Shown one piece after another: positions 17,477 to 26,331 of a stretch of 64,000 nt of DNA; position 1 is the first letter of the stretch; the number at the start of each line of letters is the position of its first letter. Below the pieces are notes generated by a model, which did no database searches, was not told where the DNA came from, and saw nothing but the letters and a program-made list of their open reading frames with translations. The stretch covers positions 372,001 to 436,000 of the forward strand of contig CBDFLD010000023.1 of the NCBI GenBank assembly GCA_965249005.1. The letters run 5' to 3'. Both the position numbers and the translations under genes were made by a program. Source of the DNA: CBDFLD01 sp965249005. GTDB taxonomy: Bacteria; Acidobacteriota; UBA6911.

Positions 17477-17519
17477 CCGGCGTAGCTCAAATTTGTGTCC
17501 AAGGAACCGGGTTCGCTAT
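17477..17519 (-). repeat. Solo end of the IS3-type element
   Basis: About 40 bp that match, in reverse orientation and with about four differences, the left end of the complete IS at 59816-61226 (GGCGTAGCTCAAA.TTGTGT, then CCAAGGAACCGGGT). No transposase accompanies it, so the body of that copy is gone. It may mark the right edge of the integrative element or the scar of a deletion. Confidence 0.75.
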
Positions 17520-17522
17520 AAT
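17493..17522 (+). promoter_or_regulatory. Hybrid promoter at the solo IS end
   Basis: A perfect -10 box TATAAT (17517-17522) straddles the IS-end/flank junction, with TTGTGT (17493-17498) inside the IS end as a weak -35, spacer 18 bp. The ankyrin gene starts 34 bp downstream behind GAGGGAGGAGGG. In the intact IS copy the corresponding bases read CGCTACA, so the -10 box exists only at this junction. Confidence 0.55.
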
Positions 17523-17555
17523 GCCAGGATATATGAGGGAGGAGGGACATTCCTA

Positions 17556-18386
17556 GTGAACAACTTTCCGCTCTGGGCGTATGGATTGGGTTTGTACCTA
17601 GTCACATGCCTGGCCGCCTACATATACCTCTTCTACTGGGATCGACCTGAATACTACGAGTGGATTGAGCAGGAGGAGGAGCGGAAGGAGAAGCTGAAGG
17701 AGGGTCGGAAGGACGATATTCTTATATTCCTTGTCTTTGCTAGCCTCTGGCCCGTCGTCTTCTTCCTGCGCGACATCGTATTTCCGATTCACAAGAAGCT
17801 CACAATTCGTGGCTCGGAGAAGAAAGCAGCTGCTGCTGAACAAGGAAAACCAAAGAAGGCAACATCCGATTCGCGGCGAGGCAGTAGATCCAAAAAACAA
17901 AAGAAGGTGCACAGAAAGAAAAACAATATGCAGGCACTGATGGATGCTGCATTTGCCGGCGACACCGCAAAGGTGCAAGCCTTGTTGGACAAGGGTGCCG
18001 AAGTTAACCAAAAAGCTGAACATGGTGACACGGCCTTGATATTTGCGTCTGATAATGGGCAGATAAAGGTAGTGAAGCTCCTGCTGGCCAAGGGTGCTGA
18101 GGTTAACTATCAAAACCCAATTGGATGGACGGCCCTGATACTAGCGTCTCAGCGGGGGCATGACGCAGTGGTCGAGTTACTGCTGAAAAAGGGGGCCAAC
18201 GTTGACCTTCAAACAGATGATGGCAGGTCGGCCTTGAGCATCGCATCTGAAGACGGACATGCGGCGGTGGTGAAGATGCTCTTGAAAAATGGTGCCAACG
18301 TAAACCATCAAGCCGATAGTGTGACGGCCTTAATGGCGGCGTCTTCCCAGGGGCATGCGGTGTGGACGTGCAGGTCGCCAAAATAG
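17556..18386 (+). CDS. Membrane-anchored ankyrin-repeat protein, 3' truncated
   Basis: 276 residues from GTG 17556, chosen for its strong GGAGGAGGG site; the frame is open upstream into the IS end. Two membrane helices (WAYGLGLYLVTCLAAYIYLFYW; ILIFLVFASLWPVVFFL) anchor it. A lysine-rich linker follows, then ankyrin repeats of about 33 residues from residue 126: GDTALIFASDNGQIKVVKLL, GWTALILASQRGHDAVVELL, GRSALSIASEDGHAAVVKML. The last repeat breaks off after SSQGHA, where the sequence runs into the antisense of a DUF3604 gene. The natural protein was longer. Ankyrins mediate protein binding; the partner is unknown. Confidence 0.7.
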   Translation: MNNFPLWAYGLGLYLVTCLAAYIYLFYWDRPEYYEWIEQEEERKEKLKEGRKDDILIFLVFASLWPVVFFLRDIVFPIHKKLTIRGSEKKAAAAEQGKPKKATSDSRRGSRSKKQKKVHRKKNNMQALMDAAFAGDTAKVQALLDKGAEVNQKAEHGDTALIFASDNGQIKVVKLLLAKGAEVNYQNPIGWTALILASQRGHDAVVELLLKKGANVDLQTDDGRSALSIASEDGHAAVVKMLLKNGANVNHQADSVTALMAASSQGHAVWTCRSPK

Positions 18387-18619
18387 GCTTTTCTTCGGGC
18401 GTTGCGTTCCGGATTGGCGACGACGAGATCGGCAGGCATGTCGAGCGGGTCACGGCCGATTTGCGAAGCTGCCTGGATTGTTGGCCTAGGAGCAGCTATC
18501 GACTCGGTCGCCATCGAGCCGACAGGGGCTTCCTTCGTTGTTTCTTCAGTCTCATAACCCGCAAGCACTATGCAAACCACCGGCAGCCCCATCAAGGACC
18601 GACGCAACACCTTTAGCAT
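18361..18619 (-). pseudogene. DUF3604 protein, N-terminal fragment
   Basis: The minus-strand frame from ATG 18619 has an N-terminal hydrophobic segment (LMGLPVVCIVLAGYE, a lipoprotein-like signal lacking the Cys) and NPERNARRKAYFGDLHVHT, the hallmark start of DUF3604 proteins, PHP-related metal-dependent hydrolases. Homology ends at the HVHT motif, exactly where the ankyrin gene begins on the other strand. Only about 85 residues of a family of about 600 remain. Confidence 0.7.
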
Positions 18620-18799
18620 GATGAATTCCTCTCAAGGTTGTTGACACTCTAGCGTCGATTGCCGCAACCGCGTCTGTCTTACTCTGGCTCCCAACCACAA
18701 CTCGTCTGTTAGCGACATTTAATCCCGATACATACTCATTGTCGAGCGAATCTGGGGATGGAAGCCCGCTCGACATCATGGACGTCCCCGGAATCGCGT

Positions 18800-19024
18800 C
18801 TTAGCCGACGCGTGTACAATGTGCATGCGCTGGCGCCGACGGCCGAGCAGCGGCTCCCCGACGCCAGGATCCAATTCGAACTCGATCCGCAGATTGCCGC
18901 ACTCGTGGATAGCTGGCCGATCGGATTCGACGATTCCGCGGCACGGCAAGACTGGGACTGGCAATGCCGTTTCGATTTGGACGCGATGGCGGACGACTTC
19001 ATCGCCCACCTCCGGACGTCATAA
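18800..19024 (+). pseudogene. NAD-dependent epimerase/dehydratase, C-terminal fragment
   Basis: About 70 residues (RRVYNVHALAPTAEQ ... ALVDSWPIGFDDSAARQDW ... YDL-like RFDLDAMADDFI) match the tail of L-threonine-3-dehydrogenase-like epimerases (VYNV, DSWP, DDSAAR, DWGW). The Rossmann domain is absent, and about ten residues are missing between AEQ and LPDARIQF, so this is a decayed remnant. Confidence 0.65.
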
Positions 19025-19112
19025 GGACCCACTTGAAACGGCCTGTCGCGTGTGTTTAATTGTCCCGTTGACAGGTTTGATCGTAACCATCTTCTCCGGG
19101 AGTTTGCTCAAC

Positions 19113-20063
19113 ATGAAGTCCCACTGCGCCGTCGCGTTCGCCAGTCTGTTGCTAATTTCCGCCTGCTCTCCCCGGTACGACGCGTCACCGCCGACCAGTG
19201 GAGGGAATAACACGACGGAAACAGCCGTAGCAAGTTCCGAAATGCCTCCTATTGTCTGGCAAATCACCTCGGGACTTGAGGCTCCGGAGAGCGCCTATTT
19301 TGACGCGCAGTCTGGGCTGCTGTTCCTGTCTCAAGGGGGACAGGGTGGCGGCGACGAAAAGGATGGCGATGGCTGGATTTCAAAACTGACCATGGAAGGC
19401 GAAATAGTTACCGACAAATGGGTAACTGGTTTTAACTCACCGAAGGGGCTTCGCAGCCACGACGGGACGTTATGGGTCTCGGATATTGATCGGATCGTCG
19501 CAATCGATATCGAACAGGGGGCCATCGCCGAGGAAGTGCAGATCGCCGATGCCAAGTTCCTGAACGACCTGGCCTGCGGACCGGACGGAGCGGTGTACGT
19601 CGTCGACATGGTCTCCAGCCGTATTTACCAGTATCTCGACGGCCAACTATCGGTTCTGATTGAGGGAGAGGAAATCGAACACCCGAACGGCCTGCTGGTT
19701 CACGAAGGCAAACTGTACATGGCCGGGTGGGGCCGGAATTTCAACCTCGACGGGTTTATCACCGATCCGAAAGGACGACTGCAGGCGATCGATCTTGAGA
19801 CCAAAGAGATCACCGTCATCACACCCGAACCGACCGGCAATCTGGATGGCGTCGAGTCGGACGGTCACGGCGGTTTCCTGGCCACGGACTGGAAGACCGG
19901 GGACTTGTTCCACATCAAGCCTGACGGTTCGTCGGAGTTGATCCTGGAATTTCCCAAGGGCGCGGCCGATCAGGCGTACCTTCCGCACCGACACTTGCTG
20001 ATTCTGCCCGAAAGCCTCGAGAACAAACTGACCGCGCTCGACATGAGTCGCATGCTGCCGTAG
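19113..20063 (+). CDS. SMP-30/gluconolactonase-like beta-propeller lipoprotein
   Basis: 316 residues from ATG 19113. The signal peptide ends in a lipobox (LLISAC), so it is likely a membrane-anchored lipoprotein. The mature part is a six-bladed propeller of the SMP-30/LRE type: GLEAPESAYFDAQSGLLF, FNSPKGLRSHDGTLWVSD, FLNDLACGPDGAVYVVD, HPNGLLVHEGKLYMAGW, NLDGVESDGHGGFLATDW. The acidic/Asn metal ligands (the N in FLND, the D in LDGVE) are present. The substrate, perhaps a lactone, is unknown. It stands alone; a 99-bp repeat begins 118 bp downstream. Confidence 0.75.
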   Translation: MKSHCAVAFASLLLISACSPRYDASPPTSGGNNTTETAVASSEMPPIVWQITSGLEAPESAYFDAQSGLLFLSQGGQGGGDEKDGDGWISKLTMEGEIVTDKWVTGFNSPKGLRSHDGTLWVSDIDRIVAIDIEQGAIAEEVQIADAKFLNDLACGPDGAVYVVDMVSSRIYQYLDGQLSVLIEGEEIEHPNGLLVHEGKLYMAGWGRNFNLDGFITDPKGRLQAIDLETKEITVITPEPTGNLDGVESDGHGGFLATDWKTGDLFHIKPDGSSELILEFPKGAADQAYLPHRHLLILPESLENKLTALDMSRMLP

Positions 20064-20180
20064 TGACCGTGGGTTGATGGCTTATGGCTGATGGCGAGCA
20101 GATGTGAGCAGTTTGGGATAAATGAAAAATGTAACACTTCAGTCGTACGGCAGTAACCGAAGAAAAACCGCCAATAGACG

Positions 20181-20279
20181 CTGTCAAGGAGACATAACAA
20201 CACCGTATCGGAACCTATCAGGCAAGGCATCTCAGCAGAGACGTACTTCCGAGATGCAGCTTGTTTTTACTATCCTCTT
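20181..20279. repeat. 99-bp dispersed repeat, copy 1
   Basis: Identical over its length to copy 3 (37580-37678) and near-identical to copy 2 (28136-28234). It contains a potential stem (GCATCTC, 17-nt loop, GAGATGC). The reverse strand supplies the last codons and stop of the TIR gene. Confidence 0.9.
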
Positions 20280-21111
20280 GATTGGCCTCGGCCAGGATAG
20301 CCTTGATCTGATCGTACGCGTTGACCTCGGATCCTTCGATAGGTTTGGCAACGGGGGTATACCCAAAGTCCTCTACCAGTTCACTCAACAAGGATTTAAT
20401 GGGTCGGTGTCCGGGATAGGGTTTCCACGTTTTGTACGCAGAGGCGGCATCCCCCGCCCCCACCCAGGGATAGAGAAGAACCAGGGTATTCGGCCCTTCG
20501 ATGGCGGTGTTTTCCTCCGGGATGCGCTCCGCAAAAGCATTGGGCGTCTTCGCGAAGTCGGGCGGGACATCGAGAGGAGGTAAGGGATCCTCCCTGACGC
20601 GCTCGACGATTTGTGCAGCCAACGTCTCGACGGTATCCCAATAGACACTTCGTCGCCCACTGGTACGCATATAGTGGTGGAGCCCCCCTTCAGGACCCAC
20701 AAGAAGCTGCTGGATCCTTTCAGCGACTCGAGGGGGAAGGTCGTTTACTTCCAAGACATCATGCCCTTGCCATAGAACCGGGATGATTTTGTCAGATTCT
20801 TCAGCCACGCCATCGACGATTTCGACCTGGGGCTGTCGGTCGAGGAATACTTGAAACTCCTTCCCGCACCATTCCCGGGTAAAGAAACGGGTTGAAAAGA
20901 TACAGACGAGGGTGCGGCTTGTTTGCAGGGCTTCTTTCAACTCCTTTATATAATCATCCCCCGGCGCAATATTATCTTCATCCCGAAAGCCGGGGTTGCC
21001 CTCGGTGATGCGGTTGAAGACTTCTTCGTGCAGATCTTCAAAGAACTTGATTAGCTGACCGCCCCTGAGGTCCGTCCGGGCATACGAGAAGAAAAAGTAA
21101 TACGGTTCCAT
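20218..21111 (-). CDS. TIR-domain protein (FxsC-like), 3' end replaced
   Basis: 297 residues. Residues 3-140 form a TIR-like domain of the FxsC type: YYFFFSYARTD, FFEDLHEEV, GFRDEDNIAPGDDY, LKEALQTSRTLVCIFS, FFTREWCGKEFQVF, IIPVLW. A middle part (YWDTVETLAAQIVERV) is usual in this family. The glutamate of the domain (E in REWCGKEF) could be the NADase-like residue. TIR proteins of this sort act in conflict or peptide-modification loci. From about residue 281 (KNKLHLGSTSLL) the sequence is encoded by the 99-bp repeat, so the original C-terminus, possibly an effector-associated domain, is lost. Confidence 0.75.
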   Translation of the reverse strand: MEPYYFFFSYARTDLRGGQLIKFFEDLHEEVFNRITEGNPGFRDEDNIAPGDDYIKELKEALQTSRTLVCIFSTRFFTREWCGKEFQVFLDRQPQVEIVDGVAEESDKIIPVLWQGHDVLEVNDLPPRVAERIQQLLVGPEGGLHHYMRTSGRRSVYWDTVETLAAQIVERVREDPLPPLDVPPDFAKTPNAFAERIPEENTAIEGPNTLVLLYPWVGAGDAASAYKTWKPYPGHRPIKSLLSELVEDFGYTPVAKPIEGSEVNAYDQIKAILAEANQEDSKNKLHLGSTSLLRCLA

Positions 21112-21298
21112 GAGCGTGTAACCCTCTCATTTTGATCTGATTAAGGAACTCATACGGGACGTGTTGAGAACTTGTTTGGTAACTTATTGGGAAGTCTGAT
21201 CAAAATCAACAGCGGCAGTTGCTTCCCAGGGCTGGCTCATTGTAAACGTCGATTTCGATGGGATATCGCCTCGCTTCCCCTCGTATCTCGTACCTGTT

Positions 21299-21490
21299 AG
21301 GGCGTACTGACATTCAGAGTGAAGGAAGGATTTGAGCATGATTTTTTCCGAATCAAGGCGCTTTTTGAGACGCGATGCAACGCATCGTGCGAGAAAAGTA
21401 ACGCTGAGTCGGGGAAAATCGGGCCACACGAGGGCGCAGCCCGACTGACGCCAGCAAATCGGCCTTTCAAAATGAATGTCAGTACGCCCT
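21299..21490. mobile_element. 192-bp MITE with perfect 18-bp inverted ends
   Basis: AGGGCGTACTGACATTCA at the left and its exact reverse complement at the right. No transposase frame inside. The left flank reads TTAG and the right CTAG, compatible with YTAR-type target preference of some IS5-group transposases. The TAG stop of the hydrolase gene at 21489 lies on the inner edge of the right end. Confidence 0.8.
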
Positions 21491-23933
21491 AGTTCTCGGC
21501 CAGGCGCGCCAGGGCATCGTCGAGATGACGACGATAGGCCTCACGATCCTCGGGCTTCAACCACGCGTCTCGCTGATCCACGCGACGCCAAATTTCTTGA
21601 ATCACCGAGGTCAAAAATTCAGCGGAGGCCCGTGACGCCTCGTTGGGCGGGGCGTCGGTGAAATACACCGGGGTGGTGTGGGCAAAGGTGTAGTTGTCGC
21701 CGGAGTACCGGGCCTTGCCGCCCCGAGCCCGCACCGCGATCCAGCGGGCGCCGCTCACCGAGATGGATTCGCGCGCGGCCAGCCGGTTCTGTCCTTCCGC
21801 CACCGGTATCGCGAGCGCGACGCTTCCATCGACGATGATTTCGATCACCTCTACCGGGGCAATGGTTGCGAGGTCCACGGACACCGTCACGCGGTCTCGT
21901 CGGCTGATGGCCGAACCGGGTTCGCGGCCGTCCACGTCGGCAAACAGCAGGGGTCCGTTGGTGGCCATCGTGCGACCGGCTCGGACGGCCTCGATCCAAT
22001 TTTGCCAGGTGAGCGGACCGTCGAGTCGTGCATAGGTGCGCGCCGTTCCGCCGGAGGGATCCCGCCAGACGTTGGAAAAGTTGTCGGTCCCTCCGGTGGC
22101 CGGCAGCCGAGCGCCTACGTTGAGCATGTGGTAATAGATCGCGGCGCTCGCCATCTCGTCCGACGCCACGGAGACCACATCGTAGAAATCGCCCCGCCCC
22201 AGGATGGCGTGGATGGGGATGTCGGATTGTGCCGCGCCCTCGGGGGTGTTGATATCCCCGCTATTCCGGGTGTAGGGGTGTAAAAAACCGCCAATACCGC
22301 CGAGGACGTTGATGCTGTCGAGGTACGCGAGCTTCAGCCCGTCGGCGGGGTACGGCGATCCACGGGTGCCGCCGATGAGGGGCATGATGAAATCACTCAC
22401 CCCGAGCAACGCCACGTGGCCGAACGATCCGCGAAATTCCTGGGCGTACCGCAAGATGTAGTCGTTGGTAGATCCGGCGTAATCCTCGCCCGTCAAGTCG
22501 CCCCATCGGCCCATGATCTTGGTTCCATCCATGTGGATCAGATCATTGGCTACGTGAAGATCGTCCGCCCGCAGTTGATCAAAAAATTCCTGCTGGGTCA
22601 GGCCGTATCGCCCCTCGTGCAGGTCGTGAACGTGCGTGTCGCCCGACACCCAGTTGGCCCCACGCGGATCGGAGAGTCGTTCCATTCGAAGCTCGACCGT
22701 CGCGGTTTGGCCCGCTTCTACACGGACGGTTACTTCAGCCGGAACCCACTCAAACCCCCGCACCGCCTCGACGCGCACCTCCCCCGCCGGCACTGACACT
22801 TCAAATTCACCCGTCGTGTGGAAGTAGTGGATCTCGTTGGCGGGACTCACCCGGTGAAACGCGCCCGTCGGGACATATCCCCGTCCGTCCGAGGCCAGCA
22901 GTTGGATCCGAGCCGGTACGAGCGCGCCGTCCGGTCCGGTCACCTGGCCCCGCAGCGTGGCGGTGTCGTATTGCGGCGACAGGCGGGACGGCGTAATCCG
23001 TTGCCAGTCCTGGTTTCCGCCGCCAAAGCGGGACGTCACGTAGAGCGCCGTTGGACCGCCCTGATTGCCGATGAACGCCACGAGCTTGCCGTCGGGGCTC
23101 ACCGCCGGGGCAAACTCGTCGAGCGGTTGCGCGGTCAGACGAACCCGGTTGCCTCCTGCCGAAGGGACCGTTGCCAGGTCATAGGACCCGGCGGCGTCGG
23201 AGGCGAACACCAGGGCCGAGCCATCCGGCGTCCACACCGGGGCGGGCCGGTAGCTGGTTTCTTCATAGTGAACGAGTTGGTGCTCGCCGCCGGTCATGGG
23301 GACGGTCCAGATCCCTCCGCTTCCCAGACGGCCCTGGACCCGTGCGATGAACGCGAGTTGTGACCCGTCGGGAGAGGGGGCGGGCTGGAATTGATTCCCG
23401 CTCCCCCCGACCAGGGTCTCGACAGCGCCGGTCGCCACGTCGACCTGCATGATGTCAAAATCCCATCCCTGGGCGGAGGCGAACACGATGAAGCGTCCAT
23501 CGGGTGTCCAGGCCGGTTGAATGTCCACCGCATCGTCGGCGGTCAGGCGTCGGAACGCCGTGCCGTCGGCCCGCACCACGGCGATGTCGAGTTGGCCGTC
23601 GGTGTCCACCGCGAGGGCGATCCATTGGCCGTCCGGGCTCCACGCCGGCTCGAAGTGATAGCCGGGGCCCTGGGTGACGGCGCGGGCGTGATCCGTCCCG
23701 AGGGTCTGAACCCAGATGTCGCCGCGCATGGAGTAGGCCAGGGCCGAGCCGTCGGGATGCCAGCTCGGATCGAGCGGCGTGCTGGTGACAGCCGGAAGCA
23801 TGTGGAGTTCTACGCGGGTCGAGAGCCCGTATCGAGGGACCTGGGCGCTCGCTGCAAAACCAATCCCGCCGAGCATAAAAATTGATAGGAGACCAAGAAA
23901 GCCAAACAGGATAAAGCGCTTGATTCTCTTCAT
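21489..23933 (-). CDS. Secreted TolB-propeller / PHP (CehA-McbA-like) metallohydrolase
   Basis: 814 residues with an N-terminal signal/anchor helix. Residues 50-340 form a TolB-type propeller of PD40 repeats (DPSWHPDGSALAYS, EPAWSPDGQWIAL, QPAWTPDGRFIVF and so on). Then a carboxypeptidase-regulatory-like beta sandwich (around 350-420). Residues 430-720 are a PHP-like hydrolase of the CehA/McbA type with SGDTHVHDLHEGRYG, a distal FLHPYTRN histidine and ATGGTDNFS. It probably hydrolyses a carbamate or phosphate ester outside the cytoplasm; the substrate is unknown. It ends against the MITE, and begins 17 bp after the PQQ dehydrogenase gene, so the two are likely co-transcribed. Confidence 0.8.
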   Translation of the reverse strand: MKRIKRFILFGFLGLLSIFMLGGIGFAASAQVPRYGLSTRVELHMLPAVTSTPLDPSWHPDGSALAYSMRGDIWVQTLGTDHARAVTQGPGYHFEPAWSPDGQWIALAVDTDGQLDIAVVRADGTAFRRLTADDAVDIQPAWTPDGRFIVFASAQGWDFDIMQVDVATGAVETLVGGSGNQFQPAPSPDGSQLAFIARVQGRLGSGGIWTVPMTGGEHQLVHYEETSYRPAPVWTPDGSALVFASDAAGSYDLATVPSAGGNRVRLTAQPLDEFAPAVSPDGKLVAFIGNQGGPTALYVTSRFGGGNQDWQRITPSRLSPQYDTATLRGQVTGPDGALVPARIQLLASDGRGYVPTGAFHRVSPANEIHYFHTTGEFEVSVPAGEVRVEAVRGFEWVPAEVTVRVEAGQTATVELRMERLSDPRGANWVSGDTHVHDLHEGRYGLTQQEFFDQLRADDLHVANDLIHMDGTKIMGRWGDLTGEDYAGSTNDYILRYAQEFRGSFGHVALLGVSDFIMPLIGGTRGSPYPADGLKLAYLDSINVLGGIGGFLHPYTRNSGDINTPEGAAQSDIPIHAILGRGDFYDVVSVASDEMASAAIYYHMLNVGARLPATGGTDNFSNVWRDPSGGTARTYARLDGPLTWQNWIEAVRAGRTMATNGPLLFADVDGREPGSAISRRDRVTVSVDLATIAPVEVIEIIVDGSVALAIPVAEGQNRLAARESISVSGARWIAVRARGGKARYSGDNYTFAHTTPVYFTDAPPNEASRASAEFLTSVIQEIWRRVDQRDAWLKPEDREAYRRHLDDALARLAEN

Positions 23934-23950
23934 TGGCGTTGGCTGTTCAA

Positions 23951-26074
23951 TTAGTCCGGCAACGCAAAAGCGACGAGGGAGCCTCCTTTGGGCCGATTCG
24001 TCTTAGCGCCGCCTGCCGAGATGACCACGTACTGCTTGCCGTCGACCATGTACGTGCTCGGCGTGGCATTGCCATCGCGCGGCAGATCGTGTTGCCAGAG
24101 CTCCGCGCCGGTTTCTTTGTCGAAGGCCCGAATTTTCCCGTCGGCTGTCGCTCCGATAAAAAGGAGACCGCCGGCGGTGACCACCGGTCCGCCATAGTTT
24201 TCCGTGCCGGTCGGTGGGATGCCGCGCGCCGTCAGCTCGGGGTATTCGCCCAGGGGTACCGTCCAGGTAATCTCGCCGGTATTGAGATCGACCGCGTTGA
24301 GCGTACCCCAGGGCGGTTTGATGGCCGGGTATCCCTCGTCGTCGAACCATCGGTGGAAACCCCGGAAGGCATACGGCGGCACCTTGCCGTCGTTGCTTTC
24401 ATCGGCTTCGGGTTCCCTCGGTTCAGCCTCGCCAAAGAGAAAATCGACGATGGCCTGCCGCTGCTCTTCCTCAAGTTGATCGAAGGCGGGCATGCGTCCG
24501 CCTCCCTGCGTCACGATCTGCATGACGGCTTCCTTCGTGGATCGGTTGGGGAGATTGACGAGCGATGGAAAACCACCGCCGGGATCGCCCGCGCGGTCGA
24601 GCCCATGGCAGGCTGCGCACCGGATTCTGTAGTGCCGTTCGCCCGGCGGAAGAGGATCGCCGTTTTCGCCGGTGGTGGGGACCATCTGATAAAACCAGGG
24701 AATCTCGCTCACATTGACGTAGAGCACGCCGTCCGGATCGGCCGCCGACCCGCCCCACTCCATGCCGCCATCGTATCCTGGGAAGATGATCTTCTGATCG
24801 AGGCTGGGCGGCGGATAGGATCCATACGACCCGGACAGCTTGAGCATGTCCATCGTCATCTGGCGGGCTTTGGGCGAAATGGTCGAGACGTCGTCTTCAG
24901 TATAGCGCTGGCGCGTCAGCGGCGGAGGCTTCGTGGGAAACGGCTGGGTCGGCCAGGTCTGCATCTCGGGAATCTCCGTCGGGGGCACCGGGCGCTCTTC
25001 GATAGGCCAAAGCGGCTCGCCGGTGACCCGGTCGAACACAAAAAGCACCCCCATCTTGGTGCCCTGCGCCACGACATCGACTATTTCACCGTCGTGCTCG
25101 ACCGTAAGCAGCGTCGGCGGCGTCGGATTATCGAGGTCCCACAGGTCGTGGTGTACGAGTTGGTAGTGCCACAGGCGCTCGCCCGTATTCGCATCCAGCG
25201 CGATCAGCGAGTTGGCGAACAGGTTCTCGCCGTACCGGTCGCCCCCCCAGAAGTCGGGGCCGGCCGTCTCGGTTGAGGAATACACGATCCCCCGTTCGGC
25301 ATCGATAGCGATCCCGGACCAGTCCGATGCCCCGCCCGTGTTTTCCAGGTAGCCCTCCGGCCAGGTCTCCGAACCGAACTCGCCCGGACGCGGCAGGGTA
25401 TGAAAGATCCACTTTCGCTCGCCGGTCCGCACGTCGAAGGCCCGCACGGCGCCCGGCACATCCTCGCCCACTTGCGCGCCGACGATGATGAGATCGTTAT
25501 AGACATAGCCGGGCGTATTCATGTTTATGATGGGCCGGCCCTCCACGTCCATCCCGTCGCCCATGTGTATCCACCCGCCCTCGCCGAAGGACGACACAGG
25601 CTGCCCCGTCTCGGCATCGAGGGCGTAGAACCACGGTCCTTTGGCCGTGAGGATGCGGCGATCGTCCCCCGCCTCCCAGTACATGAGGCCGCGCTGCTGG
25701 CCCGCGCGGCCTTCTTCTTCGTGCACGGCATCGGGATCAAACGTCCAGCGATGCTCGCCCGTAGCCGCATTCAGGGCGGTAATTTTCCGGGTGGGCGTCG
25801 CGGTGTACAGCACGCCGTCGACGACGAGGTTGTTGCCCTGGTACATGGCGCTATCACCCGTCTCATACGTCCAGGCCACTGCCAACTGCTGCACGTTTTC
25901 CGTATTGATCTGGTCGAGCGTCGAGTACTGGTTGCTGGTGGGATCACCCAGGTAATGGCCCCAATCGGCGCCCGCGCCGTCCGGCGGCCTGGAGGTGCAC
26001 GACGCGCATAGCACACCGAGCACCGCGACGACGGTGAATGACGAGAAGACGGAGCGCAACGTGTGCCGGTTCAT
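23951..26074 (-). CDS. PQQ-dependent dehydrogenase with fused cytochrome c domain
   Basis: 707 residues from ATG 26074. Lipobox LCASC. The protein is an eight-bladed quinoprotein propeller (DWGHYLGDPTSNQYS near the start; VDGVLYTATPTRKITALNAATGE; WTYETGD; GGPVVTAGGLLFIGATADGKIRAFD at the end) of the membrane glucose/alcohol dehydrogenase group. A haem c motif CAACH lies near residue 485, inserted between blades as in quinohaemoproteins. It oxidises a sugar or alcohol in the periplasm and passes electrons to the respiratory chain. PQQ biosynthesis genes are not in the window. Substrate unknown. Confidence 0.88.
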   Translation of the reverse strand: MNRHTLRSVFSSFTVVAVLGVLCASCTSRPPDGAGADWGHYLGDPTSNQYSTLDQINTENVQQLAVAWTYETGDSAMYQGNNLVVDGVLYTATPTRKITALNAATGEHRWTFDPDAVHEEEGRAGQQRGLMYWEAGDDRRILTAKGPWFYALDAETGQPVSSFGEGGWIHMGDGMDVEGRPIINMNTPGYVYNDLIIVGAQVGEDVPGAVRAFDVRTGERKWIFHTLPRPGEFGSETWPEGYLENTGGASDWSGIAIDAERGIVYSSTETAGPDFWGGDRYGENLFANSLIALDANTGERLWHYQLVHHDLWDLDNPTPPTLLTVEHDGEIVDVVAQGTKMGVLFVFDRVTGEPLWPIEERPVPPTEIPEMQTWPTQPFPTKPPPLTRQRYTEDDVSTISPKARQMTMDMLKLSGSYGSYPPPSLDQKIIFPGYDGGMEWGGSAADPDGVLYVNVSEIPWFYQMVPTTGENGDPLPPGERHYRIRCAACHGLDRAGDPGGGFPSLVNLPNRSTKEAVMQIVTQGGGRMPAFDQLEEEQRQAIVDFLFGEAEPREPEADESNDGKVPPYAFRGFHRWFDDEGYPAIKPPWGTLNAVDLNTGEITWTVPLGEYPELTARGIPPTGTENYGGPVVTAGGLLFIGATADGKIRAFDKETGAELWQHDLPRDGNATPSTYMVDGKQYVVISAGGAKTNRPKGGSLVAFALPD

Positions 26075-26112
26075 AGAGACGCTGAGAAGGTGATGTAAGG
26101 AGGGAATAGGCT

Positions 26113-26275
26113 TCAAACAAGCACGTGGCACCGCTCCAGAACCATCATGAGCGCAGGACCATCAGGCGTCGTAATTGGCCCCACCTCTCGAAACCCGACC
26201 TTGCCATAACACCGAATGGCGCGCAGGTTATCCGGTCGCGGATCCACGCGGATCTCCTGGACACCTGGATCTTCT
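26113..26275 (-). pseudogene. GNAT acetyltransferase, C-terminal fragment
   Basis: About 50 residues reading QEIRVDPRPDNLRAIRCYGKVGF and TTPDGPALMMVLER up to a TGA at 26113. This is the acetyl-CoA-binding end of GNAT acetyltransferases of the AacA4/RimJ type (NxRAIRxYxKxGF). The 5' part is missing. Confidence 0.65.
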
Positions 26276-26331
26276 ATCCTCTAAATCATTGAATTAGTAA
26301 CCTTACTTAAGTTACAGGACACTAGAACATC

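Noticed and set aside
17281..18400. Right attachment duplicate of the tRNA-Met 3' end
   Set aside because: I looked for the TTCAAGTCCACC and GTCGCTACCA segments and did not see either near the presumed right edge.
20181..20279. The 99-bp repeat as an integron attC site
   Set aside because: No GTTRRRY/RYYYAAC core pair flanks the stem, there is no integron integrase, and neighbouring genes lie in both directions.
23933..25276. 447-residue plus-strand frame opposite the PQQ dehydrogenase
   Set aside because: It is antisense to a clear enzyme gene, has a low-complexity Arg/Gly/His-rich composition typical of GC-rich shadow frames, and shows no domain.
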